A stretch of DNA of 41,710 nt from Cellulomonas triticagri (GCF_003696205.1 NZ_RFFI01000021.1:1-41710); one strand, 5' to 3'. Positions 31,505-40,051 are shown, counted from the stretch's first letter. Notes: generated by a model from the sequence alone, not told the origin. A program made the numbers and translations.

Positions 31505-33005
31505 CGAGCCGGACCACGTTCCAGGACACCGGCGGCACCTGGACGGTGAGCCGGCCGCCGTCGAGCGCCGCGGTGTCGTTGGCGCGCGGCAGCACGGAGG
31601 TGTCGTCGTCGGCGGTGGCGGACCAGGTGTGGTCGGGGTTCGACAGGCTGGTCGCGCCGAGCACGCGCAGCCCGGGCATGGAGCGGGTGTCGACCTCGAG
31701 GGTCACGGTCTCGGTGAGCGAGCGGTTGACGGCGAACAGCGCGACCGCGCCGGTCTCGGGGTCGCGGGTGGCGACGGCGTCGACCAGCGGGGCGTCCCCG
31801 TGCTTCGCCGTCTCGTAGGTCGGCGCCTCGATGGCGACCTGGAGGACGTCGCCCACGGCGTGCTGCGACGCCTGCGCGAAGGGGTGGAACGTCGTCTGCC
31901 GCCAGATGCGGCCGCCGGGCTCGGTCATGATCGGCGCGATGACGTTGACGAGCTGCGCGAGCGAGGCGGAGTGCACCCGGTCGGTGTGCCGCAGCAGCGA
32001 GATCAGCAGGTTCCCGACCACGACGGCGTCGGCGACGTTGTACCGGTCCTCCAGCAGCACGGGCGCGACGGGCCAGTCGTCGCCCGACGGCGGGACGGAC
32101 TCGGCGCGCTTCTGGTACCAGACGTTCCACTCGTCGAACGAGATGTGGATGCGCTTGGCGACCTTCTTGTGCGCCCGCACCCCGTCGGCGACGGCGGTCA
32201 CGGAGTCGATGAAGTGGTCCATGTCGACGGCCGACGCGAGGAACGACCCGAGGTCGCCGTCCTCCTCGGCGTAGTACGCGTGCGCCGAGATGAGGTCGAC
32301 GTGCTCGTACGTCTCGGACAGGACGGTCTGCTCCCACTGCCCGAACGTCGGGATCGGCACGCCCGAGGACCCGCAGGCCACGAGGGTGAGGTCGGGGTCG
32401 ATCATCCGCATCGCCCGGGCGGTCTCGGCGGCGAGCCGGCCGTACTCGTGCGCGGTCTTGTGGCCGATCTGCCAGGGCCCGTCCATCTCGTTGCCGAGGC
32501 ACCACATGCGGATGTCGTACGGGTCGGGCGCGCCGTTGGCGCGGCGCAGGTCGGACAGGGCGGTACCGCCGCGGACGTTGCAGTACTCCAGCAGGTCCAG
32601 GGCCTCCTGCACGCCGCGGGTGCCGAGGTTGACGGCCATCATCGGCTCGGTGCCCGACGCCTGCGACCAGCGCAGGAACTCGTCGACACCCACCAGGTTC
32701 GGGTCGGTGGAGTGCCACGCGAGGTCGAGGCGGCGGGGCCGCTGGTCGCGCGGGCCGATGCCGTCCTCCCACCGGTAGCCGGACACGAAGTTGCCGCCCG
32801 GGTAGCGGACGGTGGACACGCCGAGCTCCTTGGTCAGGGCGATCACGTCGCCGCGGAACCCGTCGGCGTCGGCGCTCGGGTGCTCCGGGTCGTGGATGCC
32901 GGTGTAGACGCACCGGCCCAGGTGCTCCACGAACGCCCCGAAGGTGCGGCGCCGGACGGGTCCGACCCGGAAGGCCGGGTCGATGGTCAGGGTGACGGTG
33001 GTCAT
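31497..33005 (-). CDS. abfA: GH51 alpha-L-arabinofuranosidase
   Basis: A 502-residue cytosolic enzyme that removes non-reducing L-arabinofuranosyl units. Motifs: AFVEHLGRCVYTGI (about 24-37), TVRYPGGNFVSGYRWEDGIG, acid/base E173 in MWCLGNEMDGPWQIGH, HAYYAEEDGDLGSFLA, and nucleophile E292 in ISFDEWNVWYQ. The C-terminal beta-sandwich ends QVPPVSWNVVRLGA, the family norm. The ATG at 33005 is preferred to the one four codons upstream because GAGGAG lies about 6 bases ahead. It sits between GH27 and GH43 genes in one minus-strand unit, consistent with finishing imported arabino-oligosaccharides. Confidence 0.95.
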   Translation of the reverse strand: MTTVTLTIDPAFRVGPVRRRTFGAFVEHLGRCVYTGIHDPEHPSADADGFRGDVIALTKELGVSTVRYPGGNFVSGYRWEDGIGPRDQRPRRLDLAWHSTDPNLVGVDEFLRWSQASGTEPMMAVNLGTRGVQEALDLLEYCNVRGGTALSDLRRANGAPDPYDIRMWCLGNEMDGPWQIGHKTAHEYGRLAAETARAMRMIDPDLTLVACGSSGVPIPTFGQWEQTVLSETYEHVDLISAHAYYAEEDGDLGSFLASAVDMDHFIDSVTAVADGVRAHKKVAKRIHISFDEWNVWYQKRAESVPPSGDDWPVAPVLLEDRYNVADAVVVGNLLISLLRHTDRVHSASLAQLVNVIAPIMTEPGGRIWRQTTFHPFAQASQHAVGDVLQVAIEAPTYETAKHGDAPLVDAVATRDPETGAVALFAVNRSLTETVTLEVDTRSMPGLRVLGATSLSNPDHTWSATADDDTSVLPRANDTAALDGGRLTVQVPPVSWNVVRLGA

Positions 33006-33032
33006 GGGACTCCTCATCGAGTGCGGGGTGGG

Positions 33033-34340
33033 TCAGGTGGTGGGCAGGGCGAGCCAGCGCACGCCGTGGGCGGGGACGTCGAGCACCAGGTCGGCGCCGT
33101 CGCGGGGCACGGGCGCGTCGTGGTCCCACAGGTCCCGGACGTCCCGCGCCACGACGGCGTCGGGGACGAGCGACGACACGGGCACGCGCACCTGCCGGGG
33201 CGCGTCGGCGGTGCTGAACACGGCGGCGTACCGGGCGTCGGGCGCCTCGCCGGTCCAGACGACGACGTCACCGTGCTGGTCGTGCCCGCCCGGTCCGTCG
33301 GGCAGGGGCTCGCGCAGGGCCTCGCCGCTGGCGGTCAGGGTGCGCAGCACGTGCCCGACCGCGGGCGTGGCGAGCAGGTCGATCGTCTCGGGGGTGCTGG
33401 TGGGCAGGTCGCCGCCGACCATGAGGGGCGAGCGGGCCATCACCCACAGGGTCAGCAGGGTCCGCTGCTCGTCCGGCGTGAGGCGGCTGTGCCGGGGTTC
33501 GCCGCGCTCCGCGCGGATGCCGATGCGACCCAGCGGCAGCATGTCGGCGTCCGCCCAGCCACCGGGTCGCTGGTGCGGTGCCCACCGGGCCATCCGGGCG
33601 AACTGCGCGTGCACGTCCTCCCAGCGGTCCCAGAGGTCGTCGCTGACCCGCCACATCTGGGCGTGCTCGCGCAGGTGTGGCAGGTGCGTGGTCGCGAGGG
33701 CGGTGCCGGGCGACAGGGACAGCGTGATGTCGCGGCCGCTGCGCTCGATGGCGAGGGCCCAGCCCTCGACCGCGCGGTGGTGGTACGGGGCGATCATGTC
33801 GTCGACCTTGACCAGGTCGACGCCCCAGCCGGCGAGCTGCGCGACCTGGGCGTCCAGGTAGGCCTGGGCGGCGGGGTGGTCGTGGTCGAGCCCGTAGTTG
33901 TCGGGGTTCCACGCGCAGGTGGACGCCGTGTCGGCGGCGTCGCGGGCGGTCCAGGTGGTGCCGTGGACGGGCAGGTCGGCGTGCACGGCGGCGCGCGGGA
34001 TCCCGCGCATGACGTGCACCCCGAACCGCAGCCCGAGCGCGTGCACGGCGTCGGCGAGCGGCCGGAACCCGGCGCCGTCGGCCGCGGACGGGAACCGGTT
34101 GGGGGCGGGCAGCTGGCGCCCGTACCCGTCGAGGACGACCGGGGCGTCGGCGTTGTAGCCGTGCGACCGGGCCGTCGGGTCGTACCAGGCGATGTCCACG
34201 ACGACGTGGTCCCAGCCGTGCGGCAGCAGGTGGTCGTGCAGGACGCGGGCGTTGGCGAGGACCTCGTCCTCGGTGACCGTGGTGCCGAACGAGTCCCAGC
34301 TGTTCCAGCCCATCGGTGGTGTCGCGGCGCGGCGCGGCAT
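33033..34340 (-). CDS. GH27 enzyme (alpha-galactosidase or beta-L-arabinopyranosidase)
   Basis: A 435-residue GH27 enzyme without a signal peptide. It opens TPPMGWNSWDSFGTTVTEDE. The nucleophile is D180 in WGVDLVKVDDM and the acid/base D234 in MWRVSDDLWDRW; LWVMARSPLMVGGDLPT is a family marker. The usual substrate-binding D-D-x-W of alpha-galactosidases reads D-I-A-W here (VVVDIAWYD, about 47-54). Losing the second Asp changes contacts to the galactose 4-/6-hydroxyls, and GH27 beta-L-arabinopyranosidases are known to differ in this region. With arabinan enzymes next door, action on arabinopyranose caps is plausible but inferred. It is the first gene of the minus arm, starting 25 bases from the first operator. 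Confidence 0.88.
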   Translation of the reverse strand: MPRRAATPPMGWNSWDSFGTTVTEDEVLANARVLHDHLLPHGWDHVVVDIAWYDPTARSHGYNADAPVVLDGYGRQLPAPNRFPSAADGAGFRPLADAVHALGLRFGVHVMRGIPRAAVHADLPVHGTTWTARDAADTASTCAWNPDNYGLDHDHPAAQAYLDAQVAQLAGWGVDLVKVDDMIAPYHHRAVEGWALAIERSGRDITLSLSPGTALATTHLPHLREHAQMWRVSDDLWDRWEDVHAQFARMARWAPHQRPGGWADADMLPLGRIGIRAERGEPRHSRLTPDEQRTLLTLWVMARSPLMVGGDLPTSTPETIDLLATPAVGHVLRTLTASGEALREPLPDGPGGHDQHGDVVVWTGEAPDARYAAVFSTADAPRQVRVPVSSLVPDAVVARDVRDLWDHDAPVPRDGADLVLDVPAHGVRWLALPTT

Positions 34341-34365
34341 CGCTCAGCTCCTTCGCTGATCGCGG

Positions 34366-34383
34366 GTCTACATCGTTGTAGAC
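34366..34383. promoter_or_regulatory. LacI-type operator in front of the GH27 arm
   Basis: GTCTACATCGTTGTAGAC has perfect 7-base arms GTCTACA/TGTAGAC around TCGT. It lies 25 bases before the GH27 ATG on the minus strand, where a repressor would block the promoter. Related elements sit 126 bases away on the plus-strand side, so one regulator likely controls both arms. The regulator is not identified; the LacI in this window faces a different palindrome. Confidence 0.75.
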
Positions 34384-34491
34384 GCCACCCTGCCCGGCGC
34401 GCCCCGGACGCGTCAACCCCCTCCCCCGACCCGCCGCCCGGACCGTAACCACACCGTTACTTGACCGCACGACGTGACCCGTGCCACTCTC

Positions 34492-34520
34492 TCTCCAACG
34501 TTGTAGATCAACGATGTAGA
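34492..34520. promoter_or_regulatory. Tandem operator elements in front of the plus-strand binding-protein gene
   Basis: TCTCCAACGTTGTAGA (34492-34507) is palindromic except for one pair and matches the upstream operator consensus TCTACA..TGTAGA. It is followed directly by a second element whose right half, AACGATGTAGA (34510-34520), repeats the motif. A possible -35-like TTGACC lies about 30 bases upstream. These sites are about 100 bases before the ATG at 34621. The 280-base gap 34341-34620 holds no gene. Confidence 0.65.
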
Positions 34521-34620
34521 ACCACGAGGTCAGAGTCGACCGCACCTCCCGGACCGCCAGCGACGGCGGCCCCGCGCGCGCCTCCCGACCTCCGGTCCCC
34601 GATGTGGAGGCAATGGCGCA

Positions 34621-35967
34621 ATGACCACGAGACTTCCCCGGCTGGCAGCCCTCGCGCTCGCCGGCGCGCTCGCCCTGACGGCGTGCGGCTCCGGCGGCGG
34701 CGAGAGCGGCGGCGACAGCGACACCCTGACGTTCATGTTCCGCGGCGGCGCGGACGAGAAGGCCGCGTACCAGGCCGCGATCGACAAGTTCACCGAGGAC
34801 ACCGGCGTGAAGGTCGAGATGACCGTCACCGACGCCGACCAGTACGCCACCAAGCTCCAGGCGGCCGTGTCGGGCAACAAGGTCCCCGACGTGTTCTACA
34901 TCGAGCAGGCCAACCTGCAGTCCTACGTGGCCTCCGGCGTGCTGCTCGACATCACCGACCAGGTCGAGGAGGCGGGCGTCGACCTCGACAACATCTGGGA
35001 GTACGGCGTCGACTCCTACCGGTTCGACGGCACCCTCCAGGGCACCTCCGAGGGCCGCCTCTACGGCCTGCCCAAGGACGTCGGCCCATTCGCGTTCGGC
35101 TACAACAAGACGATGCTCGAGGCCAACGGCATCGCGCTGCCCGACCCCGACGTGCCGCTGAGCTTCGACGAGTTCCGCGACATCACCAAGCAGCTCACCC
35201 AGGACACCGACGGCGACGGCGCCCTCGACCAGTGGGGCACCGGCCTCAACGTGCAGTGGAACCTGCAGTCGATGGTCTGGAGCAACGGCGGCGACTTCGT
35301 CAACGAGGACCGCACCGAGGTCACCGTCGACACCCCCGAGTTCGCCGAGGCGCTGCAGTACTTCGCCGACCTCACCAACGTCGACGGCGTCACCCCGAAC
35401 GCCTCCGAGGCCGCGACCCTCGACACCTACCAGCGGTGGATGGCCGGCGAGATCGGCTTCTTCCCCGTCGGCCCGTGGGACGTCAGCGTCTACAACGACC
35501 TGGACTTCGAGTACGACCTCATCCCCTGGCCCGCCGGCTCCACCGGCGAGTCCGCGACCTGGGTCGGCTCGCTCGGCATCGGCGTCTCCGCCACCTCCGG
35601 CAACCCCGACGCCGCCGTGCAGCTCGCGACGTACCTGAGCGCCGACCCCGAGGCCCAGCAGACGCTCGTCGACGCGAACATCCAGATCCCCAACCTCAAG
35701 GACGTCGCCACCGAGTGGGCCACCGCCGCCGACGCGAAGCCCGCGAACCGGCAGGAGTTCCTGGACATCGTCGAGGACTACGGCCGCGCGATGCCCGCCT
35801 CCTTCACCTACGGCGCCCAGTGGTACGACGAGCTCTGGGTGAACATCCAGCCGGTGCTCGACGGCAAGCAGACCGCCGCCGACTACCTCGCCGAGGTGCA
35901 GCCCAAGATGCAGGCGCTCCTGGACGAGTCCAACACCAACGCCGAGATGGCGGGCGGCGGGGCCTGA
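34621..35967 (+). CDS. Family 1 sugar ABC transporter binding lipoprotein
   Basis: A 448-residue extracellular binding protein. The signal ends LALTAC (Cys 22), so it is lipid-anchored. The SBP_bac_1 body is visible: [121 protein letters not shown] and [22 protein letters not shown]. It would present an arabino-oligosaccharide, inferred from the genes around it, to the two permeases downstream. The ATG has GGAGG 10 bases upstream. A strong hairpin follows the stop, which may keep the binding protein in excess over the permeases. Confidence 0.94.
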   Translation: MTTRLPRLAALALAGALALTACGSGGGESGGDSDTLTFMFRGGADEKAAYQAAIDKFTEDTGVKVEMTVTDADQYATKLQAAVSGNKVPDVFYIEQANLQSYVASGVLLDITDQVEEAGVDLDNIWEYGVDSYRFDGTLQGTSEGRLYGLPKDVGPFAFGYNKTMLEANGIALPDPDVPLSFDEFRDITKQLTQDTDGDGALDQWGTGLNVQWNLQSMVWSNGGDFVNEDRTEVTVDTPEFAEALQYFADLTNVDGVTPNASEAATLDTYQRWMAGEIGFFPVGPWDVSVYNDLDFEYDLIPWPAGSTGESATWVGSLGIGVSATSGNPDAAVQLATYLSADPEAQQTLVDANIQIPNLKDVATEWATAADAKPANRQEFLDIVEDYGRAMPASFTYGAQWYDELWVNIQPVLDGKQTAADYLAEVQPKMQALLDESNTNAEMAGGGA

Positions 35968-35981
35968 CCCCACCTCCCCCA

Positions 35982-36031
35982 CCCCGCCGCGCCGGGTCGC
36001 CGCTCCTCCGGCGGCCCGGCGCGAGGCGGGG
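35982..36031 (+). terminator. Strong intercistronic hairpin after the binding-protein gene
   Basis: CCCCGCC-GCGCCGGG (35982-35996) pairs over 15 base pairs with CCCGGCGC-GA-GGCGGGG (36015-36031), broken only by a GA bulge; the loop itself can form CGCCG/CGGCG. It lies 14 bases after the SBP stop and 23 before the permease ATG. It has no T-run. This is the usual place for a partial terminator or RNA-stabilising stem that sets the binding protein to permease ratio. Confidence 0.7.
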
Positions 36032-36054
36032 AGCACCCGCGAAGGAGCACCGGC

Positions 36055-37047
36055 ATGTCCCACACCGCCTCGACCACCGCACCGACCGCCGTCCCGGCGG
36101 CCGCCGCCGACGTCCCGCCCCCCGGCGGCGCCGGCCCCACCGACGCGCACCGCGCCAAGCAGGCCATGCGGCGCCTGCACCGCACCGAGCACCGCTGGGC
36201 CGCCGCGTTCATCGCCGCGCCCGTGCTCGGGTTCCTGGTCTTCACGCTCTACCCGCTCGGCTACGCGCTCTACGCGTCGCTGACCCGGTGGAACGGCCTC
36301 ACCGCGCCGCAGTTCATCGGCCTCGAGAACTACACCCGGCTGCTCGGCGACCCGTACTTCCGCCAGACGCTGTGGAACACCGCGTTCTACATGATCGGCA
36401 TCCCCATCGGCCTGGTGCTCGCGCTGCTGCTCGCCATCGCGCTCAACCGGAAGATCCCCGGCCAGACCGCGTTCCGCACCATCTACTACGTGCCGGTGAT
36501 CTCCTCGCTCGCCGCCATCGCGATCGTCTGGCAGTTCGCGTACAACGGCGACTTCGGCCTCGTGAACCAGGTGCTCGACTGGTTCGGCGTCGACGGCCCC
36601 AACTGGCTGCAGAACACCGCCACCGTGAAGCCCGCGATCATCATCATGGCCGTCTGGAAGGGCCTCGGGTACTCGATGCTGCTGTACCTGGCGGCCATCC
36701 AGTCCGTGCCCCGGTCGCTGTACGAGGCCGCGTCGCTCGACGGCGCCAACGCGTACCACCGGTTCCGGTCCATCACGCTGCCGATGGTGCGGCCCGTGAC
36801 GTTCTTCCTCGTCGTCACGAACGTCATCGCGGGGTCCCAGATCTTCACCGAGATCAACATCATGACGCCGACCGGCGGACCCGAGTTCAGCTCCGCGTCG
36901 ATCGTCTACTACATCGTCCGGCAGGCGTTCCGGTACCAGCAGATGGGCTACGCCACCGCGATGTCCGTGGTGCTCGGCCTGATCGTCTTCGTCGTCACCC
37001 TCATCCAGTTCCGCCTCAACCGGCGCAACTCGTTCAGCATCGACTGA
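36055..37047 (+). CDS. Sugar ABC permease, MalF/UgpA type
   Basis: A 330-residue permease with a disordered Ala/Pro-rich cytosolic leader of about 45 residues. Six membrane segments start at AAAFIAAPVLGFLVFTLYPLGYALYASL. The segment LTRWNGLTAPQFIGLENYTRLLGDPYFRQTLWNT is typical of MalF-like sugar permeases. The ATPase-docking EAA loop reads LYEAASLDGANAYHRFRSITLPMVRP. The ATG follows GAAGGAG. It pairs with the next gene, 15 bases downstream. No ATPase gene is in this unit. Confidence 0.94.
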   Translation: MSHTASTTAPTAVPAAAADVPPPGGAGPTDAHRAKQAMRRLHRTEHRWAAAFIAAPVLGFLVFTLYPLGYALYASLTRWNGLTAPQFIGLENYTRLLGDPYFRQTLWNTAFYMIGIPIGLVLALLLAIALNRKIPGQTAFRTIYYVPVISSLAAIAIVWQFAYNGDFGLVNQVLDWFGVDGPNWLQNTATVKPAIIIMAVWKGLGYSMLLYLAAIQSVPRSLYEAASLDGANAYHRFRSITLPMVRPVTFFLVVTNVIAGSQIFTEINIMTPTGGPEFSSASIVYYIVRQAFRYQQMGYATAMSVVLGLIVFVVTLIQFRLNRRNSFSID

Positions 37048-37062
37048 GGGGGCAGGAGAACC

Positions 37063-37923
37063 ATGAGCCGCAAGACGCCGATGAGCGCCACCTCCCAGAA
37101 CCGGGTGGTCAACACCGTCCTGTTCGTCGTCCTCGCCCTCGGCGCGATCGTCATGATCGCCCCGCTGCTGTGGATGATCACCACCGCCCTGAAGACCAAG
37201 GCCGACGTGTTCGCGCTGCCGCCGGTCTGGATCCCGGACCCGCCGCAGTGGGAGACGTTCTCCCGCATGTGGACCGAGGCCCCGATCCTGTCGGGCTTCA
37301 AGAACTCGATCATCGTCGCGGGCACCGTGACCATCGTCGGGTCGGTCACGTCCTCGCTCGCCGCGTTCGCCCTGGCGAAGATGCGCCTGCCGATGAAGAA
37401 CGCCATCTTCATCGCGCTGCTGTCGGGCCTGATGATCCCCTACCCGACGCTGATGATCCCGCAGTTCGTGATGTTCTCGAAGATCGGCTGGGTCGACACC
37501 CTGCTGCCGCTGATCATCCCGCTGCTGTTCGGCAACATCATCATGATCTTCTTCCTGCGGCAGTACCTGTCGTCCGTGCCGGACTCGATGATCGAGGCCG
37601 CGAAGATCGACGGCGCGTCCTACCTGCAGATCTTCGGGCGGATGGTGTTCCCGCTGATCCGGCCCGCCATCGCCGCGCAGTTCATCCTCTGGTTCATGAC
37701 GATCTGGAACGACTACCTCGCGCCGATCCTGTACCTGAACACCGAGTCGAAGCAGACCCTCCAGGTCGTCATCGCGAACCTCAACGTCGAGTACGCCACG
37801 CAGCGGGACTACCCGCTGATCATGGCCGCGTCGTTCGTCGCGCTGCTGCCGATCCTCGTCGTGTTCCTCATCTTCCAGCGGCAGATCATCGAGTCCGTCG
37901 CGCTGACGGGGGCCAAGGGATGA
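37063..37923 (+). CDS. Sugar ABC permease, MalG/UgpE type
   Basis: A 286-residue permease with six membrane segments. TM1 is VLFVVLALGAIVMIAPLLWMITTALK. FKNSIIVAGTVTIVGSVTSSLAAFALAKM follows, then the EAA loop MIEAAKIDGASYLQIFGRMVFPLIRPA, and the C-terminal VALLPILVVFLIFQRQIIESVALTGAKG, the classic MalG ending. A ribosome site GGAG precedes the ATG. Its TGA overlaps the next gene's ATG (ATGA), tying transport to the intracellular GH43. Energy must come from an ATPase encoded elsewhere, as with MsiK/MsmX-type shared ATPases in Gram-positive sugar transport. Confidence 0.94.
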   Translation: MSRKTPMSATSQNRVVNTVLFVVLALGAIVMIAPLLWMITTALKTKADVFALPPVWIPDPPQWETFSRMWTEAPILSGFKNSIIVAGTVTIVGSVTSSLAAFALAKMRLPMKNAIFIALLSGLMIPYPTLMIPQFVMFSKIGWVDTLLPLIIPLLFGNIIMIFFLRQYLSSVPDSMIEAAKIDGASYLQIFGRMVFPLIRPAIAAQFILWFMTIWNDYLAPILYLNTESKQTLQVVIANLNVEYATQRDYPLIMAASFVALLPILVVFLIFQRQIIESVALTGAKG

Positions 37924-39308
37924 CCACCACCGAACCCGCCGCCTCCCGCCTGCCCGTCGACACCGGGGCCTGGGGTGCGCGGCACGCGCACGACCCCACC
38001 GCCGTCCGCGACGACGAGGGCACGTACTGGCTGTTCTCCACCGACGCCTACGGCGACGGCCCGCTCCCCCGCGCCGGGGTGCAGGTGCGCCGCTCCGCCG
38101 ACCTCGTGACGTGGGAGTTCCACGGCTGGGCGCTCGACGGCGTCCCCGCCGACGCCGCCGCATGGGCGGGCGCCGAGGGCCTGTGGGCCCCCGACGTCGT
38201 GCGCGTCCCGGACGACGTCGACGTCCCGGCGGACGAGCGGTGGCGGATGTACTACTCCGCGTCGAGCTTCGGGTCCCGGACCTCGGCGATCGGCCTCGCC
38301 ACCGCCCCGCACCCCGCCGGGCCGTGGCAGGACCGCGGCCTGGTCGTCACCAGCCGGCACGAGGCCGACGGCCCCAACGCCATCGACGCGAACGCCGTGG
38401 TGGACGACGCCGGGCGGCACTGGCTGGTCTACGGGTCGTTCTTCGGTGGCATCCACGCCCTCGAGCTCGACCCCGGCACCGGGTTCGTCATCGGCTCCGG
38501 CGGCCGCCCGCGCCCCGGGCCCGGGCTGCTGCTGGCCCGGCGCCCGCACGAGGTCGAGGCGGCCGTCGAGGGCGCGTTCGTCCTGCGCCGACCCGGCGGC
38601 GGGTGGGTGCTGCTCAGCTCGTTCGACTCGCTGTTCGACACCTACCACCTGCGCGTCGTCGCGGGCCCGCAGCCCGTCGGGCCCTACCGGGACCTGCTCG
38701 GCCGCTCCGCCACCGACGTCGCCGCCGACCCCGTCGGGTCCGCGGTGCTCGCCGGGCACCGGTTCGCCGGCGGACCCGGGCGGCTCGCCCCCGGCCACGC
38801 GTCGGTGCTCACCGAACCCCTGCGCGACGGCCGCGAGCGCCACCTCCTTGTGCACCACGTCCGGGATGCCGCCGACCCGCACCAGCACGAGGTGCAGGTC
38901 CGGCGGATCGTGTGGACCGCCGACGGCTGGCCGCTGGTCTCGCCGCAGCCGTGGGCCGGGGCGGTCGAGCAGGACGACGACGCCACCTGGCCCGCGTCGC
39001 CCGCCGGGCTCGCCGGGACCTGGGAGGTCGTCACCTTCGCGCGCGGCGACGTGCTCACCGACGCGGTCCCGCGCGCGGTCGTCGCCGCCGACCTCGCCGG
39101 GCTGGTCGCGCACGGGGCCGGACGGTTCACGTGGAACCGGCCCGGGGGCGGGGCGCCGGTCGAGGTCGTCGTGTTCCCGTCCTGGGACGCGGTGCGGCAC
39201 CGCGCCGCGCTGTCGTTCGCGGCGCTCGACACCGGGACCGGGATGGTCAGCGTCGGGACGCAGGTCGCACCGACCGGCGTCCCCGCCCCGGTGGGAGGTG
39301 CGCGATGA
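37920..39308 (+). CDS. Intracellular GH43 arabinanase/arabinosidase with C-terminal beta domain
   Basis: A 462-residue GH43 enzyme with no signal peptide. Catalytic candidates: base D25 in ARHAHDPTAVRDDEGTYWLF, modulator D156 in PNAIDANAVVDDAG, and acid E218 in EAAVEGAFVLRR. GLWAPDVV, YYSASSFGSRTSAIGLA and VYGSFFGGIHALEL match the endo-arabinanase-like group, the same type as the exported GH43 of the other arm. Residues of about 355-460 (GLAGTWEVVTFARGDVLTD onward) form an extra beta-rich domain resembling a lipocalin-like module; its role is unknown. The ATG overlaps the permease stop. It probably trims imported arabino-oligosaccharides in the cytosol. Confidence 0.88.
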   Translation: MTTTEPAASRLPVDTGAWGARHAHDPTAVRDDEGTYWLFSTDAYGDGPLPRAGVQVRRSADLVTWEFHGWALDGVPADAAAWAGAEGLWAPDVVRVPDDVDVPADERWRMYYSASSFGSRTSAIGLATAPHPAGPWQDRGLVVTSRHEADGPNAIDANAVVDDAGRHWLVYGSFFGGIHALELDPGTGFVIGSGGRPRPGPGLLLARRPHEVEAAVEGAFVLRRPGGGWVLLSSFDSLFDTYHLRVVAGPQPVGPYRDLLGRSATDVAADPVGSAVLAGHRFAGGPGRLAPGHASVLTEPLRDGRERHLLVHHVRDAADPHQHEVQVRRIVWTADGWPLVSPQPWAGAVEQDDDATWPASPAGLAGTWEVVTFARGDVLTDAVPRAVVAADLAGLVAHGAGRFTWNRPGGGAPVEVVVFPSWDAVRHRAALSFAALDTGTGMVSVGTQVAPTGVPAPVGGAR

Positions 39309-39994
39309 CGACGACGGCACCGTCCGTGCGCCCGACCCGGGTGCCGGTGCACGAGGGCGGCGAGGACGTCGGCGGCTGGGCCGGGGCGGTGATGCGCTGG
39401 CTGCGCGCCGCCGTCCGCCTGGTCGAGGTGAACCTCCTCGTCCTGCTCGGCACCCTGCGCGGCGCCGTGCTGCTCGGCGCCCTGCCCGCGCTCGTCGCCG
39501 GGGGCACCGTGCTCGCGGCCGTCGCCGCAGGCGACCCGCCCGAGTCGGTGCGGCGCGCGTTCTGGGCGACCTACCGGGCCGAGCGCCGCCGGGCCAACCG
39601 GATCGGCTGGCCGCTGCTGGTCGCCGCGGTGCTGCTCGCCGCGGACGCCCTCGCCCTGCCCGTGCTCGCGGCGGGCACGGGGTCGACCGACCTCGCCGCC
39701 GTCGCGGCCGCCGGGCTGCTCGTCCTCGGCGGCGGGGTGCTCGTCCTCGGCGCGTGGTTCGTGCCGGTGCTGCGCCGGTACGACGAGCCGTTCGGGCGCA
39801 CGTGGCGGTTCCTCGTGCTCGCCCCGCTCACCTCGCCCGGCACCGCGCTGGCCGTGCTCGTCACGCTCGCGGCACTGGCGTTCGTGGGGTGGCACCTGAC
39901 GGTGCTGCTGCCGCTCGTCGCCGTCGCGGCGGGGCTGCTGCTCACCGGCGTGGTCGTGGACCGGCGGCTGGACCGCATCGACGCCGGGCGCTGA
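39305..39994 (+). CDS. DUF624 (YesL-like) membrane protein
   Basis: A 229-residue membrane protein with about five hydrophobic segments. It carries the DUF624 pattern: WLRAAVRLVEVNLLVLLGTLRG, PALVAGGTVLAAVAAGDPPESVRRAFWATYRAERRRANRIGWP, and AWFVPVLRRYDEPFGRTWRFLVLAPLTSP. YesL-type proteins are regularly encoded beside sugar ABC transporters and glycosidases in Firmicutes and actinobacteria; their function is unknown. The ATG overlaps the GH43 stop (ATGA). It is the last gene of the plus arm, followed by a clear terminator. Confidence 0.85.
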   Translation: MTTTAPSVRPTRVPVHEGGEDVGGWAGAVMRWLRAAVRLVEVNLLVLLGTLRGAVLLGALPALVAGGTVLAAVAAGDPPESVRRAFWATYRAERRRANRIGWPLLVAAVLLAADALALPVLAAGTGSTDLAAVAAAGLLVLGGGVLVLGAWFVPVLRRYDEPFGRTWRFLVLAPLTSPGTALAVLVTLAALAFVGWHLTVLLPLVAVAAGLLLTGVVVDRRLDRIDAGR

Positions 39995-40016
39995 GCACCG
40001 GGCGCTCACCACGCCG

Positions 40017-40047
40017 CCGGGTGCCCGCCTGACGACCAGGCACCCGG
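40017..40047. terminator. Bidirectional terminator after DUF624
   Basis: CCGGGTGCC (40017-40025) and GGCACCCGG (40039-40047) form a perfect 9-base-pair stem with a 13-base loop. It sits 22 bases after the DUF624 stop and 4 bases before the stop of the minus-strand ABC relic, so it can end both transcripts. Confidence 0.75.
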
Positions 40048-40051
40048 ACGG

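Noticed and set aside
33268..38163. A minus-strand open frame of more than 1600 codons.
   Set aside because: It is antisense to several well-recognised genes and has the repetitive Arg/Gly/Asp composition of a shadow frame in high-GC DNA.
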